Program-made: the position numbers and the translations under genes | In this document: piece by piece, positions 1 to 11,034 of the stretch | Layout of the letters: each line of letters starts with the position of its first letter | How positions within the stretch are numbered: the stretch's first letter is position 1 | The notes under the pieces: generated by a model | Seen by the model: only the letters and a program-made list of their open reading frames with translations | Database searches by the model: none | Told to the model about the DNA's origin: nothing | Assembly (NCBI GenBank): GCA_032716605.1 | Contig: CM064502.1 | Span: 32,060,910-32,124,909 of the forward strand | Length of the DNA stretch: 64,000 bases | Direction: 5' to 3' | Source: Paralithodes platypus | Taxonomy: Eukaryota > Arthropoda > Malacostraca > Decapoda > Lithodidae

Positions 1-603
1 TGTTATGTCAGAAAGTTAGCTAACTCCCTATAGAAGCTTGAGCTCTTAACCGTTCTCTCAAACTTCCCCATCGCCTCTCAAACAGCTCCCTCAGTCTCTG
101 TCTTTCTCCTCTCTCATCACCATCACAGACTCTTAAAAGGGCGGGGTTCACGGCTTGAATCAGGAAGTTCTTGCTACCCGCTGCCAAAGGGGGCGAGGTT
201 TACGAGCATCAATCGCTGCCATTAGGATCATGAGATGTATAGCTTGCATACATCCTCGTTCTTTACGCCGTCTAGTGGGGATCTGGGCTTGTCTAATGTA
301 TTATTCTGTGCCCCACGCTCAGATTATGTCCATACCTTTGAGAAAGTTCCTTAATTGTTTAATGGACCAAGTGCTGGGCAGTACATTCCAAAAATTATAT
401 AATAAATGTTAAAACGGAACTTAGCCAAAGGTGTTACAAATAAGAACAAGTAACATAACATGAATTAAAACAATTTGATCAGTCATTTACATTATTGTGC
501 AAAACTTAAATTAATTTGTCACTACATTGTTTAGAACAAAGGTATTACAATAATGAGAGTTATCTTTAGAGCAAGTAAAGCAGATTCGTATCCAAGAGCG
601 TGT
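1..603. other. No recognisable gene
   Basis: I see no convincing coding frame, RNA gene or terminal repeat here. Short open frames exist but resemble no family I know. The sequence is moderately AT-rich. Confidence 0.4.
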
Positions 604-809
604 TTAACCCATTCACTACCAGCGCCGTCCTTTTAACTTTACTCTGGCTATTATTAGACGATTTTATTCAGCTTAAAAGGGAGCTCCAGTAGTCAACAGG
701 TTTCGAACTATCAGACATCCCCACCTCAGATCCTTCGTAAACTGCACAAAATCGTCTAGATACAGCAATAATAGAATATAAAAGGCGTCACCAGTACAGA
801 AGGTGTTAA
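604..809. mobile_element. TTAA-flanked MITE, family A (piggyBac-like)
   Basis: The copy starts TTAACCCATTCACTACCAGC and ends in the imperfect inverse (ACCAGTACAGAAGGTGTTAA). Both ends sit on TTAA, the target duplication typical of piggyBac. It has no coding capacity. The right end, with its CCAGTACAGAAGGTGTTAA, is duplicated just downstream (about 810-850). Related copies lie at 31779, 32178, 34427, 34991, 36247 and 62243. Confidence 0.6.
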
Positions 810-1002
810 GCAGTGATGGTGTCACCAGTACAGAAGGTGTTAAGCAGTGATGGCAGCACAGTGTCATTAATCCTCTTGATAGTGAAGGTGTGATACTTGA
901 CAGTGATAGATCCTTAGTACCACAATATTCCGTATTAATAAATATCAACAATAGAAAAACAGTACCTTATACCATGTTTGTGCATAATGGCTGATTTTAT
1001 GT

Positions 1003-1169
1003 CTATATATGTGCATGAAGGAGACAAAAGGCAAAACTGCATGCAACAAGTGTCCCACCCCAAGGTTGAACGAGTGATAGAGAATCAAAATCAAGGTACA
1101 TTAGAGGTAATTTGGGTGTATTAGAAAGAAGTGTGGTGTGCTTGTTATATGTAGTGAAATTAATAGGAC
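1003..1169 (-). mobile_element. LINE 3' tail, part 1 (interrupted)
   Basis: This matches 62566-62745 on the same strand (shared words such as GAAGGAGACAAAAGGCAAA and GAAGTGTGGTGTGCTTGT) and, inverted, the 3' tail downstream of the Jockey-like coding remnant at 19440-19860. The match stops at about 1169 and resumes at 5104-5138 (GCTGGATTACTCTGTGTAGG), so the intervening CR1-like element was inserted into it. Confidence 0.6.
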
Positions 1170-1344
1170 GAGTACAAAGGAAAGCAAGCAACAACAGGTC
1201 ATGCGACCCCTCGAGGTTACTTGCCCTCCAAAACACTGCTGTTCCAAATGTTGCAACAGTATTTCGGAAAGAATGTGGGAAAGATGTGAGAAGGAAATGC
1301 TCCCCTGGGGCTTAGTTCATGATTAGGGAAATTATATTAATATC

Positions 1345-4290
1345 TATTAGGTTATTGAACAAACACTACTAAAGAAAATATGTATTCAATTACAAATGCA
1401 ATCAACCTTGGGTTCAGGGCAAGGTGCTTGTCTAGGCGAATGGTGTAGCAGCCTATGACATCTCTGAGAAGCCCATTCCACAAGTTGACGACTCGATTGA
1501 AGAAGAAATTCTTGGATTCGTTAGAGTTGAATGATTTACCAATGATTTTGCAGCCATTTCCTCGCGTGTAGTTTGATCGGTCAATCGTAAAATATTTATT
1601 ACAGTTCATGTTGTCGATGCCTTTAATGATCTTGACAACTTGAATAAGGTCACCTCTCAATCTGTGCTTGGTTAATGGATATAAATTTAGTTCATTAAGA
1701 CGTTTCTCGTTTCTCGTATGGTTTGTTCCAAAGACAGGGTATCATCTTGGTAACTCTAAACTCGTTCCAATTTGTCTATATCTTTTTTATAGTAAGGGCA
1801 CCAGAACTGAACGCAGTATTCCGAAAGTGGGCGAACTAATGAATTGTAAAGGGTGAGGATAATGTCTTTTGATTTATGTTCAAATGATATACCTAGGAGA
1901 CCTATAATTTTGTTTGCCTTCTTACCAACTTCAGCACAATGTTGACTTGGTTTTTTAAGTTACTGGATATTGTTACTCCTAAATCGGTTTCACTGTCTAC
2001 AGTCTTTAGCTGGGTGCCATTCATCAAGTAGTCTGCTCTTTCATTGCGGTATGCAATATAAAGTACTTTACACTTATCTTTATTGAAGAAAATTTTCCGG
2101 ATTTTAGCCCATTGTGAAAGCTTGTTTAGATTGGTTTGCATATCTTCAACATGTTCATTTGTCAGTACGGTATTTGCGATTTTTGTGTCATCTGCAAACT
2201 TTGAGATTGTACAGGTGAGACCCTCATCTATGTCGTTAATGTAAATTAGGAAAAGGACTGGCCCCAGTACTGATCCTTGAGGTACACCATTAGGTACATT
2301 GGTCCACTTTATTGCTTCCCCATTAATAACTACTCTTTGTTTCCTTTCACTAAGCCAATTTTCTATCCACTGTAGAACGCCGCCTTGTATTCCATGTGCT
2401 TTTAATTTCATCACTAACTGTTTGTGTGGAACTTTATCAAATGCCTTCTGGAAATCTAAGTAAATAATATCTACAGCTTTACTTTCGTCATATAGATTTA
2501 GGATGTCATGGAAGAAGTTTAAAAGGTTTGTTAAGTAGGAACGTTTTTTTTTTGCGAAAATCATGTTGTCTGTCTTTTAGTATATTATTTTCCTCCAAGT
2601 GAATAACGAGCCTGTTTCTTATTATTGTTTCTATCATTTTGCATACTGCTAAGGTCAAGCTGATTGGACGATAATTGCTAGGCAAAGATTTGCTACCTTT
2701 TTTTTGAATTGGTGTTATGTTCGCAAGCTTCCACTCATCAGGTATTTCGCCGGTTTCCAAGGATTTGTTATAGATCAGCATCAGGTGTTTGGAGAGCTCG
2801 CATTTAGCTTCTTTAAGAACTCTAGGAGAAATGTTATCAGGTCCAGGTGATTAGCTTTCATTGAGGTTATCTAAACATCTCGGTACCTCTGCCTCAGTAA
2901 TGCTGATATTTCTAAGAACTTCCAAATTGTTTGTCTGTGCTGGCGGTACTGTAGGGATGTCAGTTAGGTCTTCTGATGTAAAGACTGATGCAAAGAAGTT
3001 GTTGAGAGTATTACTCATTTTGGCATTTTCATTGGTAAAATCTCCATTTTCATCTACCGAGGGTCTAATTGTTGAAGTCACCACTTTCTTCTTCCTGATG
3101 TAACTGTAGAATTATTTTGGGTTAGTCTTGCTTTGATTAGCAACATGCAACTCCAAAGGGTTTATATTTTGTTTAATTATCCTTTTGGATTTATGTCGTA
3201 GATCTCTGAAGGCCTGTCTATTTTCATCATTATCGAAGGTTTGTAATCTCTCATGAACATTCTTTTTAGTGAGTAATCATTCAGTTATTTTTATATTCCA
3301 CCATTTAGGCTTGTTATTATGTACAGATCTTCTTTTTTTTTGTTATGGTATGTACTCGCGTACTGCATTCGTTCGTGTAAATTTCTGTGAAAATTTTCCA
3401 TAATTGGTTTATCTCATTATTGTTTAGAAAACTCCAATTGGCTTCTGTAAATTTTGTTCTATGTTTATGGAAATTTGCTCGCTTGAAATTTGGAACTTTC
3501 TCATTGCTGGTATTGAGTTTATTGCTATTAAATTTTATACTGAAAGTGATCATACGGTGGTCACTATTGCAGAATTCAACACCAACAGTCAAGTTATCGA
3601 TCAAGTCTTCTTTTGTTGCAAGGACAAGGTCAAGAACATTATTACCGCAGGTTGGAGATTGAAAAAATTGATGCAGGGAGCTCTCTTGTAGGTTGGCATA
3701 CAGATCGTGTCCGGAGTGTGAAGTAAGAGTGTCGTCCCACTTGGTCACTGGTAAATTCAATTCGCCAAAAATGACAGTATTGTGTATGTTACTTATTTCT
3801 GCAATTTGCTCGTAAATTTCTTGGTCGATTTGCACTGATTGGGCTGGGGGCCTGTATATTAATGCTAAGATTATTTTTGTTCCTCTACTGTTTTTTATTA
3901 GCACATAAGATGAATCAATATTGACTATTTGAGGTTTTGACAGGAGAATTGGGCTAAGACGTTCTTTGATGACAAATATTATGCCGCCTTCATTTGTATT
4001 AACTCTGCTTTTCTCAAACGTTACATAGCTGGGAAGTGAAAACTCTGCTAAAAAGTCTCTGTCTTCCGTATTTAGCTAAGATTCTGTTATGCCGATTACA
4101 TCAACATTTTCTATAAACACGAGTTCCTCCAGTTCTGAAAATGTATTGCGTATACTTCGAGCGTTTACGTAGAAGACCTTTAGAGATGTCGTTCTTGATA
4201 TAATTTGATGCTCGCCACATGTATTTGATGATTTTGCTTGTCTTGGGTTTGTATTTCTTCTGAGATTTAAGTTATCCTACCCATTTTGAT
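1345..4290 (-). pseudogene. CR1-like ORF2: endonuclease plus reverse transcriptase, broken
   Basis: The intact protein nicks target DNA with an apurinic-type endonuclease and copies the element RNA into the nick. Blocks seen from 5' to 3' on the minus strand: endonuclease with a stop inside the TES(W)L block near 4075; the middle at 3904-3317, where the usual GDFNLP motif reads GELNLP and SDHRMITF is kept; a linker at 3084-2851; RT fingers at 2781-2506 (NYRPISLT); palm at 2564-1902 with YLDFQKAFDKVPH, GVPQGSVLGPVLFL and FADD; and a C-terminal tail at 1660-1352 ending past the normal stop. Several frameshifts and stops separate these pieces. The catalytic FADD survives, but Asp in GDFN has become Glu. 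Homology to 12296-15175 is obvious block by block. Confidence 0.85.
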
Positions 4291-4309
4291 GACTGTTGGC
4301 CCCGATTTT

Positions 4310-5103
4310 TTAATGAAGGTTCTTTACGGCATCATTCAGCAGACGGCCAAACCGGCCAGCTTCTACCGGATTTAGGTGTACGCCGTCTCTTGAGAACAAA
4401 TGTTGATCGTGGAAGAAATTATCCCAAGTGTTGATGAAGCCGATGTTCTCCTTCCTGCAGATTTTGGCGAGTTGACGATTTATATTCGTGGATGTTGACC
4501 AGAAGAGATTCTTTGCGTTAATCCGGGGAATGATGACTGAGATGATGATCCTACTGGATTTTACCTGGTACGTCTTGATAAGCTGCTTGTGTTTGTTTCA
4601 AGAGTTCTTCTGATCGTGTGCTCTGGACGTCATTTGATCCGACATGTATGACATAGGTTGTGTTTGTGGGGGCCAACCTGGTCACCTCGTCCACAGCAGC
4701 AACGACGTCGTCCACGCTGCCACCCGGAATACAGAATCGCTTTCTGGTCCTGGGTGACCAGGGCCAGAACTCCTTGAGCTGGCCGCGTACCATGGAGTCC
4801 CCCACAAGCCGTACTTCCTCCATTTCTTCTTCTTCATAGGTAGCGAGAATTTGGAAATGGTTTTGACACATTGTTATAGGGATGACCTTTTTGGTAGCAG
4901 TACCTGGGCATAAACTATTTCTTGCGACCTGAAAATGATCTTCATCAGGAACGAGGGTTGGGGTATTGTCAGAGGTCTTGGTGTGGGTTGAGGTATGAGG
5001 TGGCACTACATCTGACCTTGGCAATTCTGAATCCCTGTGTCTTGTTGCTGGCAGGAAGGCTTCATTTCCGACGTTTGCATCAGGAGAAAGTGCCTGCGAG
5101 ATT
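4310..5103 (-). pseudogene. CR1-like ORF1, SGNH/GDSL esterase domain, 5'-truncated
   Basis: CR1-group ORF1 proteins bind RNA and often carry an SGNH hydrolase fold of unclear role in retrotransposition. The visible part has all three hallmark blocks: GDSM (block I, serine) near 4800, GSNDV (block III) near 4640 and DGVHLNP (block V, Asp/His) near 4375, followed by a stop at 4310-4312. The 5' part stops at about 5103, where the flanking repeat resumes, so the N-terminal zinc-finger-like segment seen at 11797 is missing. The frame runs from about 5090 to 4551 and is then broken once before block V. It is an esterase-like relic by motif; activity cannot be judged. Confidence 0.75.
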
Positions 5104-5138
5104 AAGCTGGATTACTCTGTGTAGGTGAGACACAAATT

Positions 5139-5608
5139 GCAAATACAGTATACTTACAAAATTTCAATGTAAACTGCAGCGTTAGGTTAATAAGATCAAA
5201 GGGAGTTTTACATGGCATTATAGTCTTGTGTAGACAACACAGCGAATCATCTAACAATTTTGATATCTTTACCACAGAGACAGTGATTCAAACTATAGGT
5301 AATTGTTGGAAGTGGGGAACCGGAAGGCCGATATACCATTGTTGATTCTGGCTGCTCTGTGTGATCTTAACACCTTCACCACCATTATGTAATTTGCATC
5401 TTAGTCTGGTTACCGTTCGTTCGACAGTTTTCTTTAGTTTATAATCTACCTCTACTTCTAGAAAGAAAAAAAAGTTTTCACCATTCTGCCTCCCCTCGCG
5501 ACCCAATAAGCAGCCAGGGGATATTTACACCACCGCCAACACCCACGATGACACTTCCGCTCCGCAATCCTGGACACACACCATGCCGCTAGTTTTACGT
5601 ATTTTCTC

Positions 5609-5639
<31 letters not shown>

Positions 5640-6377
5640 GCGTAGCTTAGAGTCTTGCTGTAATGCGAAGTTTCTGTGTTGCTCTATTTTATCTTCTTCC
5701 CTCGTATGAATATCTCGCTTATACTTTTACACGTACAGTACACATACATGCGCACTATACTCCATTCAGTTGACCCATGCATCTGGCTTCTAACTGGCGT
5801 TTGCATCGTGGCTCTTGATTGGCTACCTTATCAGTACCCTAGCTAACTGGCCAAAATGGGCGGCAGAACTGATAATATATTTATTTTTATCTTTATAATT
5901 CCTTATTTATTCATTAAACTAGATATGTTTAAGTAATTTTAATGAATACTTAATAAATTACAGTCATATCCGAATCTAAAGAGCTATTAAATAGCACATG
6001 AAACACAATAATAACGTATATATCATAAAGTAAACACAAGCTAAATAAATACTTGATAAACGAAGTAAGTAAGCGAGAGGTGAAGACTGACTGTGCATAG
6101 TGTAGATCACAGAGTAGAGTGTGGTGTAGACAACCATTAAACAATAATTTGCATTTCACCATTATATTGTACGGTACAAAAGCTTGAACATTTTGAACAA
6201 TCTGATTACATTATAATTTTACAGGTACGTTATTCAATTGGTGTTTACAATCTCCCTCGTACAACCCTCCCCCCCCCCCCCCCCCTTCCGTTTAGGATGA
6301 TTATTGAAACATTGGTTTAATTAACTTGAGGATGCAACCAAATTTTCAGTGCTTCATTATTTCTTTTCACTACTATA
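5139..6377. other. No gene; homopolymer tracts
   Basis: I see no gene. It contains a poly(T) run at about 5611-5638, which may be the tail of a minus-strand retroposon that I cannot identify, and a C run at about 6269-6286. Nothing else is recognisable. Confidence 0.4.
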
Positions 6378-6562
6378 CCCTGTTCCAAATAAGTAGGCCA
6401 AAACTCTTGAATATTAACCTCTATAACTCACCAACGACTGGAGTAATCAAACTAATGCTTCTACCTTTTAGGATGGGTCAGCCAGGGAAATTAAAGCACA
6501 TTTGCTCTAGCCCTTTTTGAATTGCAGAAGTTAGGGTTCACGATTTCTGGCATACTTAATTG
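6378..6562. mobile_element. TA-flanked MITE, family C
   Basis: It starts after TA with CCCTGTTCCAAATAAGTAGG and ends in a related inverted block (TTTCTGGCATACTT). The interior matches, in inverse orientation, the copies at 15874 and 38425 (ACCCTAACCTC, CTGGAGCAAAT). TA flanks and these ends suggest a non-autonomous Tc1/mariner relative. It has no coding capacity. Confidence 0.55.
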
Positions 6563-7226
6563 TAACCGCGTATAGTTCATGAATATAAAACTAAAAATGG
6601 AATGATAGAACACAAAACAAAGCATAAAACTATCATTGTAATAGGATAGGGTAGTTATTGATAGGGGTCACTTGAGGCATGCTATGCTTACAGGTACCTA
6701 CCCGATAGCACTATCGTTAGTGAGTGCTGTACTGTATTTTATATATTATTTTGTAATAGTATAGATATCTTATCAATATTTGTATTTTGTACTATTGTTA
6801 ATGTCTTGTCATGTTGCAAATTTGATTTTAAATAATATTTTGACATTTAACATGTAGTTTCTTTATTCATGCAGAGTTTAGTCAAATTTGCCAGAACGTC
6901 CCGGACTTCCCAAACTTGACTAATTCCTTTAACGTGACGATAGTGCGTTGTTATATGTGCGATTAGTTTGCTTGGGAAACAGATTAACTTGCTCATGTGG
7001 TAATGTACACCCTATGTGGTGGATTGTGTTCTTTTATTTAATAATTTTAATTTTAGTAAGCGTTGTTTCCACATAGCGATTTTGATAATTTAATTTGACT
7101 TTATATTGTCCTTGTCCCAATTTTGGTTTGTTTAGTTTGCAAGTTTTACATTTTAATTGCAAGGGACTGGAGTTCTCGAAAAGGGGCTTCAATCCTTAAG
7201 CCATTTTCTACTTACAGTGTGCTTGC
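6563..7226. other. No recognisable feature
   Basis: AT-rich sequence without a coherent coding frame or terminal repeats that I can see. Confidence 0.35.
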
Positions 7227-7459
7227 TTAACCCTTTCACGCACATATGAAGCAGAGGTTGCCAGATTAGCAATAAGAAATAGAGTTCTCTCACTCTTATA
7301 ATTACCTCTCCAAAATTAGTTTTCTACCCACAGCTAACTCAAAGACAACTGCAGAGGTTGAAGTAACTAAACTAAAGGTTTCTAAACCCCTGATGGTAAC
7401 AAAGGCTTTAAAGTATCCCTAATAGGCTCAAAATTGCGTCATATGTCGGAGAGGGTTAA
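7227..7459. mobile_element. TTAA-flanked MITE (CACGCA/ATATGA type)
   Basis: The left end TTAACCCTTTCACGCACATA pairs with the right end ATATGTCGGAGAGGGTTAA. Both ends are TTAA. The 233-bp length and lack of coding capacity fit a piggyBac-like MITE related to, but distinct from, family A. Confidence 0.55.
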
Positions 7460-8129
7460 TAATCCAGAAGGGATGATTGCCTCTGAAGTTTTATTTCAAC
7501 TAAAAACTGTTACTTTGCATAGCTCCTCTGTTTCCCTCTGGAAAATAATACAAAAAACAACAGTCCGAGTTATATCCGTGTGTTAGGGTGGAGTGTCTCC
7601 CTGGGGTGTACGGGGCCAAGCACTTCAAGCCGCATTCCCCTCACAGTCCTAACGGTAAACAGGTGAACTTGTATGACATTATCCCTGCCGCGCCCCTCCC
7701 CCGGGAAGAGTACACTGTTAGCCTTGAGGGGGATTGATGTCTATCCCGCGACGCCTTCCCCTCCTCCGCCGGTAACATTGTCCTGTCTGTTATCGGGGGA
7801 GTTTCACCATCTTAAGATTTTATGCTGCCATTTTGTATACGTTCTGCTCTGATTTGTCTGCATTAATAATTCAGAGTACCATGACGCAATTTTATTCTGG
7901 CTAATACTAGATTCTTCAATCATTCATAGTAAGGACTTGTAGCAATCAAATGAATGAAATTCCAAGCCTTTTTTTTTCAAAATTTCGCTAACATTTTCCA
8001 TTGTTGCTAAGTAAAAGATCCAAAAAATCGAAAAATCTTAACCAAGTTTTCCATAACTTGTCTTAAACACTAGGTTAAGTTAGCCAAGCAACGTTACGCA
8101 ACCGAGGTATGGGGCGGCAACCCCGCAAT
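7460..8129. other. GC-rich island with a possible short coding block
   Basis: About 7560-7810 is clearly more GC-rich than its surroundings. On the plus strand one frame is open from about 7546 to 7738 (roughly 64 codons, including KHFKPHSPHSPNGKQ and LYDIIPAAPLP). After a TGA the same frame is open again to about 7817. I recognise no family. It may be a decayed exon or a transposon ORF. No start codon or splice site is convincing. Confidence 0.25.
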
Positions 8130-8154
8130 AAGAGTATCTATCTATCTATCTATT
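8130..8154. repeat. (TATC)n microsatellite at the LINE 3' end
   Basis: Tandem TATC units directly abut the minus-strand RTE-like fragment at 8155, so on that strand they form its 3' tail. A short tandem tail in place of poly(A) is usual for RTE-type LINEs. Confidence 0.55.
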
Positions 8155-8525
8155 GGCTGACGACGTGATCCCCGAAGGGGTGGCCACGAACGAACTGCCC
8201 CCATGCACCTCTGTCCCCAGTCAGTCGACGCCCCTCCTCCCAACCAGCACCGCCTTCATCCATATACTTCCTCACTCCATCCTTCCACCTCGCTCTCGTA
8301 CACCCTCTTAATCATTCTCTCGCTTTCCATACGTTCCATAATTATGGCCAAACCATCTCAAGTTGTTCCTTTTCACACTTTCCAGCACATCTACCTCCAC
8401 ACCACATCTCCTTCTTACTTCCACATTCGTCTGTCTATCCCTCCATGTAACTCTGAACGCACTTCTCAAGTAACTCATTTCCACCGCTCTCACTCTTGGT
8501 CTGAGTCTCTTCCCGAACATCCATG
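8155..8525 (-). pseudogene. RTE-like LINE ORF2 C-terminus, fragment
   Basis: The minus-strand frame contains RAVEMSYLRSAFRVTWRDRQ, the TNVEVR block and LRWFGH, the signature C-terminal tail after the RT domain in RTE-type ORF2 proteins. The frame then shifts before the 3' end. Sister fragments are at 22390-24070 and 62860-63460. Only the last 120 or so residues remain, so there is no RT here. Confidence 0.7.
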
Positions 8526-8927
8526 CTGAGTACTGAGGGAGAGAGGACAATAATTGTGTGTGATACCGTGTGCTGGGTGTTGTTTTGATATTTCTTGGTG
8601 TCTGTGGGTGTGTTGCCATGTAGTTTAGTGGGTGGTCTTGGTTCGTGGAGGCTGCTGCCAGAAATTGAGTGCCTCTCATGTCCAGATGGTCTTTGACAGT
8701 ATCCTACTGTAGCTATATATATCTGTAATTTTAGTTGTTGCTTGCATGATCTTGTAGTAACCTTTGACTGATAACTTTGTGTATCTAAATATAATCCTGC
8801 TTGACTAGCCTACAATGACACCAGCGCCATCTGTTGATACAGTATATTAACCCCTTGTGGACAGTTACACTTTATTCTTATATAATCTCTATTTGGTGAA
8901 TTGTATATTTAGTTACATATTCTATTA
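8526..8927. other. No recognisable feature
   Basis: The sequence left of the mariner-type element shows no coherent coding frame. A TTAACCCCTTGTGG word near 8848 looks like a lone family-A MITE end. Confidence 0.35.
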
Positions 8928-8929
8928 TA

Positions 8930-9252
8930 CAGGGTCTTCAGAAAACATGTGTACAAAATGAAATGGGTGATAGGGAACACAGAATTAAACATTTTGTACT
9001 CCATGGAGGTATGTCCATAAATGCTTCCTTGCGGTGCTACAGGGAAGATAGTCTCAACGTAATTTCCCTAAATTTTTACCCTAACTTCTCTGTGAGTAAT
9101 CCGTTTACATACAAACATGGTAATTCAATGTACACAACAGTATGAACATTACTTAATTAATGTCAGTACACTGCAAAAACAAAAGTACATTTGAAACTGA
9201 AGTGAAGATTAACAATCATTAATCATCAGTCAGAACTGTTTACTGAACGAAG
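8930..9252. repeat. Left long terminal inverted repeat
   Basis: This arm pairs with 10700-11022. It contains a 60-codon open frame (8963-9145) whose mirror copy sits in the other arm, so that frame is a by-product of the repeat, not a gene. Confidence 0.85.
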
Positions 9253-9512
9253 ATGTCTTATGTCAGTACCAAGAAGTGATCCATTAGTAGTAGGCAACGA
9301 AATAATACTGTATGGTGGGCTTCAACGTAATTCATTTATTACATTAATAACTTTGATATGCCAACATGGTAATTTAAAGGTAGTGTATAGTAATTGTTCA
9401 TGAATTGCAGTATCTTTGCAAACACAGTACAAAACTTTAAATTGAAAAGAACTTGCACAAAATACTCCAAACTGTTTAAGAGCTGCAAAACAATGCAACA
9501 TGACATTTCAAT

Positions 9513-10590
9513 TTACAGAAACTGCTCAAAGGTACGACCACCAGCGCGTATGCATGCATGGCAGCGCCGTAGCATTGATTCACGTACACGTTCAAAGATT
9601 GCTGGCTCCTCCGCAATTCTTCCAGCGGCGTCAACAATTCTTGCAACGAGGTCTTGTTCTGATTCAACGGGTGTCTCATACACAAGGCTCTTCATGTGTC
9701 CCCATAGGAAGAAATCAATGGATGTCAAATCAGGGGATCTTGGTGGCCAGGCAACATGACCACCACGGCCAATCCATCGGTTCGGAAATGTTGCATTTAA
9801 ATACTCCCGCACCACGTTGCCAAAATATGGTGGAGCTCCATCGTGTTGAAACCACATTCGTCTGCGGATGGCCAAAGGAACATCTTCCAGCAGTTGGGGC
9901 AGCATTTCCTCAAGGAAAATCCAATAAATGTTCCCGTTGTGACGTGGAGGCAGAATGTACGGACCAATCAGCTTATCATGAATGATGCCCGCCCAAACAT
10001 TAACGCTGAACCGCACATGATGCCCATGCTCGTGTGAAGCGTGTGGATTTGCTGCTGCCCAGACATGAGCATTGTGCATATTGAACACACCGTCACGGGC
10101 GAAGGAGGCTTCATCAGACATCAGCACACTCGAGGGAAAATCAGGTTGGAGCACTGTCTGCTGCAAGTACCACTGTGCGAATTTCTACACGTACGGGATA
10201 ATCTCGAGGGAGCAATGCGTGGACTCTTTGTAGATGATATGGATGTAGCTGTTCGTCACGTAACACCTCCCAAACCAGAGTATGAGATACTCCGAGAGCA
10301 TGTCCAACACCTCGCGTACTTGCATGTGGCCGAATTGTGAACATCCTTATTACCTCTTCTTCCAATTCTGGTGTTCGCACACGCCTAGGGCGACCATTGT
10401 CATGCGCGTTGGCAGTGAATGTTCCCCTTTCACGCAGTCGCCTGTGCAATGAGGAAAATATCTGATGGTTTGGCAAGCGTCTGTTTGGGAAACGCCTCTG
10501 GTACATCCTCACAGCATTTCTGGCATTTCCTCCAGCAGCACCATACATAAGGTGCATATCAGCCAATTCAGCAAACGTGAAGCCCTCCAT
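9513..10590 (-). pseudogene. Tc1/mariner-type transposase, one frameshift
   Basis: The protein would cut and paste the element at TA sites. From the ATG at 10590 the N-terminal part (10590 to about 10165) is a helix-turn-helix region (HLMYGAAGGNARNAV, then RTPELEEEVIRM and GVGHALGVSHTLVWEVL). The catalytic part continues in another frame to a stop at 9513. Catalytic acidic residues are visible in MSDEA, QHDGAPP and RSPDLTSIDFFLWG; the last two Asp have 36 residues between them, counted by eye. The usual APAHF reads APPYF. A single-base shift lies around 10165-10190. About 358 residues would be a normal length. The family is widespread in arthropod genomes and often labelled as a Tc3/SETMAR-type transposase. 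Confidence 0.88.
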
Positions 10591-10699
10591 GTTACACGTA
10601 TGGAGTTTACCTCAAGACTAAGAGGAGAGTGTAGGTGAAGACCAGCACATTACCTTGTCGACTACTAAACAACCACTTCATGCTGCCGAAATGAAACTG

Positions 10700-11022
10700 C
10701 TTCGTTTACTAAACGATTCTGAATGATTGTTAATGATTGTTAATCTTCACTTCAGTTTCAAATGTACTTTTGTTTTTGCAGTGTACTGACATTAATTAAG
10801 TAATGTTCATACTGTTGTGTACATTGAATTACCATGTTTGTATGTAAACGGATTACTCACAGAGAAGTTAGGGTACAAATTTAGGGAAATTACGTTGAGA
10901 CTATCTTCCCTGTAGCACCGCAAGGAAGCATTTATGGACATACCTCCATGGATTACAAAATGTTTAATTCTGTGTTCCCTATCACCCATTTCATTTTGTA
11001 CACATGTTTTCTGAACACCCTG
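10700..11022. repeat. Right long terminal inverted repeat
   Basis: Mirror of 8930-9252. It ends GAACACCCTG followed by the TA duplication and a short (TA)n run. Confidence 0.85.
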
Positions 11023-11034
11023 TATATATATATA

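Larger units (their letters stand above)
1170..5103 (-). mobile_element. CR1-like non-LTR retrotransposon, decayed copy
   Basis: Reading the minus strand from 5103 down, the element holds a 5'-truncated ORF1 (esterase), then ORF2 (endonuclease, RT, C-terminal tail), then a 3' UTR. It is clearly the same family as the plus-strand copy at 11700-15384, with matching blocks over the whole ORF2. The last 3' UTR block (about 1180-1290) matches the other copy's 3' end (shared ACCTGTTGTTGCTTG and TTTGTACTC). ORF2 is split by stops and frameshifts, so it cannot be autonomous. It lies inside an older LINE tail (1003-1169 and 5104-5138). Confidence 0.85.
8930..11022 (-). mobile_element. Tc1/mariner-type transposon with 323-bp inverted repeats
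   Basis: The element is bounded by TA on both sides (8928-8929 and 11023-11024) and by CAGGGT..TTCAGAAAACATG termini. Its left arm (8930-9252) and right arm (10700-11022) are near-identical inverted repeats with only scattered differences. Between them lies one minus-strand transposase gene with a single frameshift. Long arms and high identity suggest a recent insertion. TA duplication, the DDD motifs and the helix-turn-helix N-terminus place it in IS630/Tc1/mariner. Confidence 0.9.

Noticed and set aside
8963..9145. A 60-residue protein repeated at 10807-10989
   Set aside because: Both frames lie in the inverted arms of the mariner-type element and mirror each other; they are not separate genes.
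9513..10590. Host SETMAR-type gene
   Set aside because: Only the transposase part is present and it sits between the inverted repeats and TA duplications of its own element.
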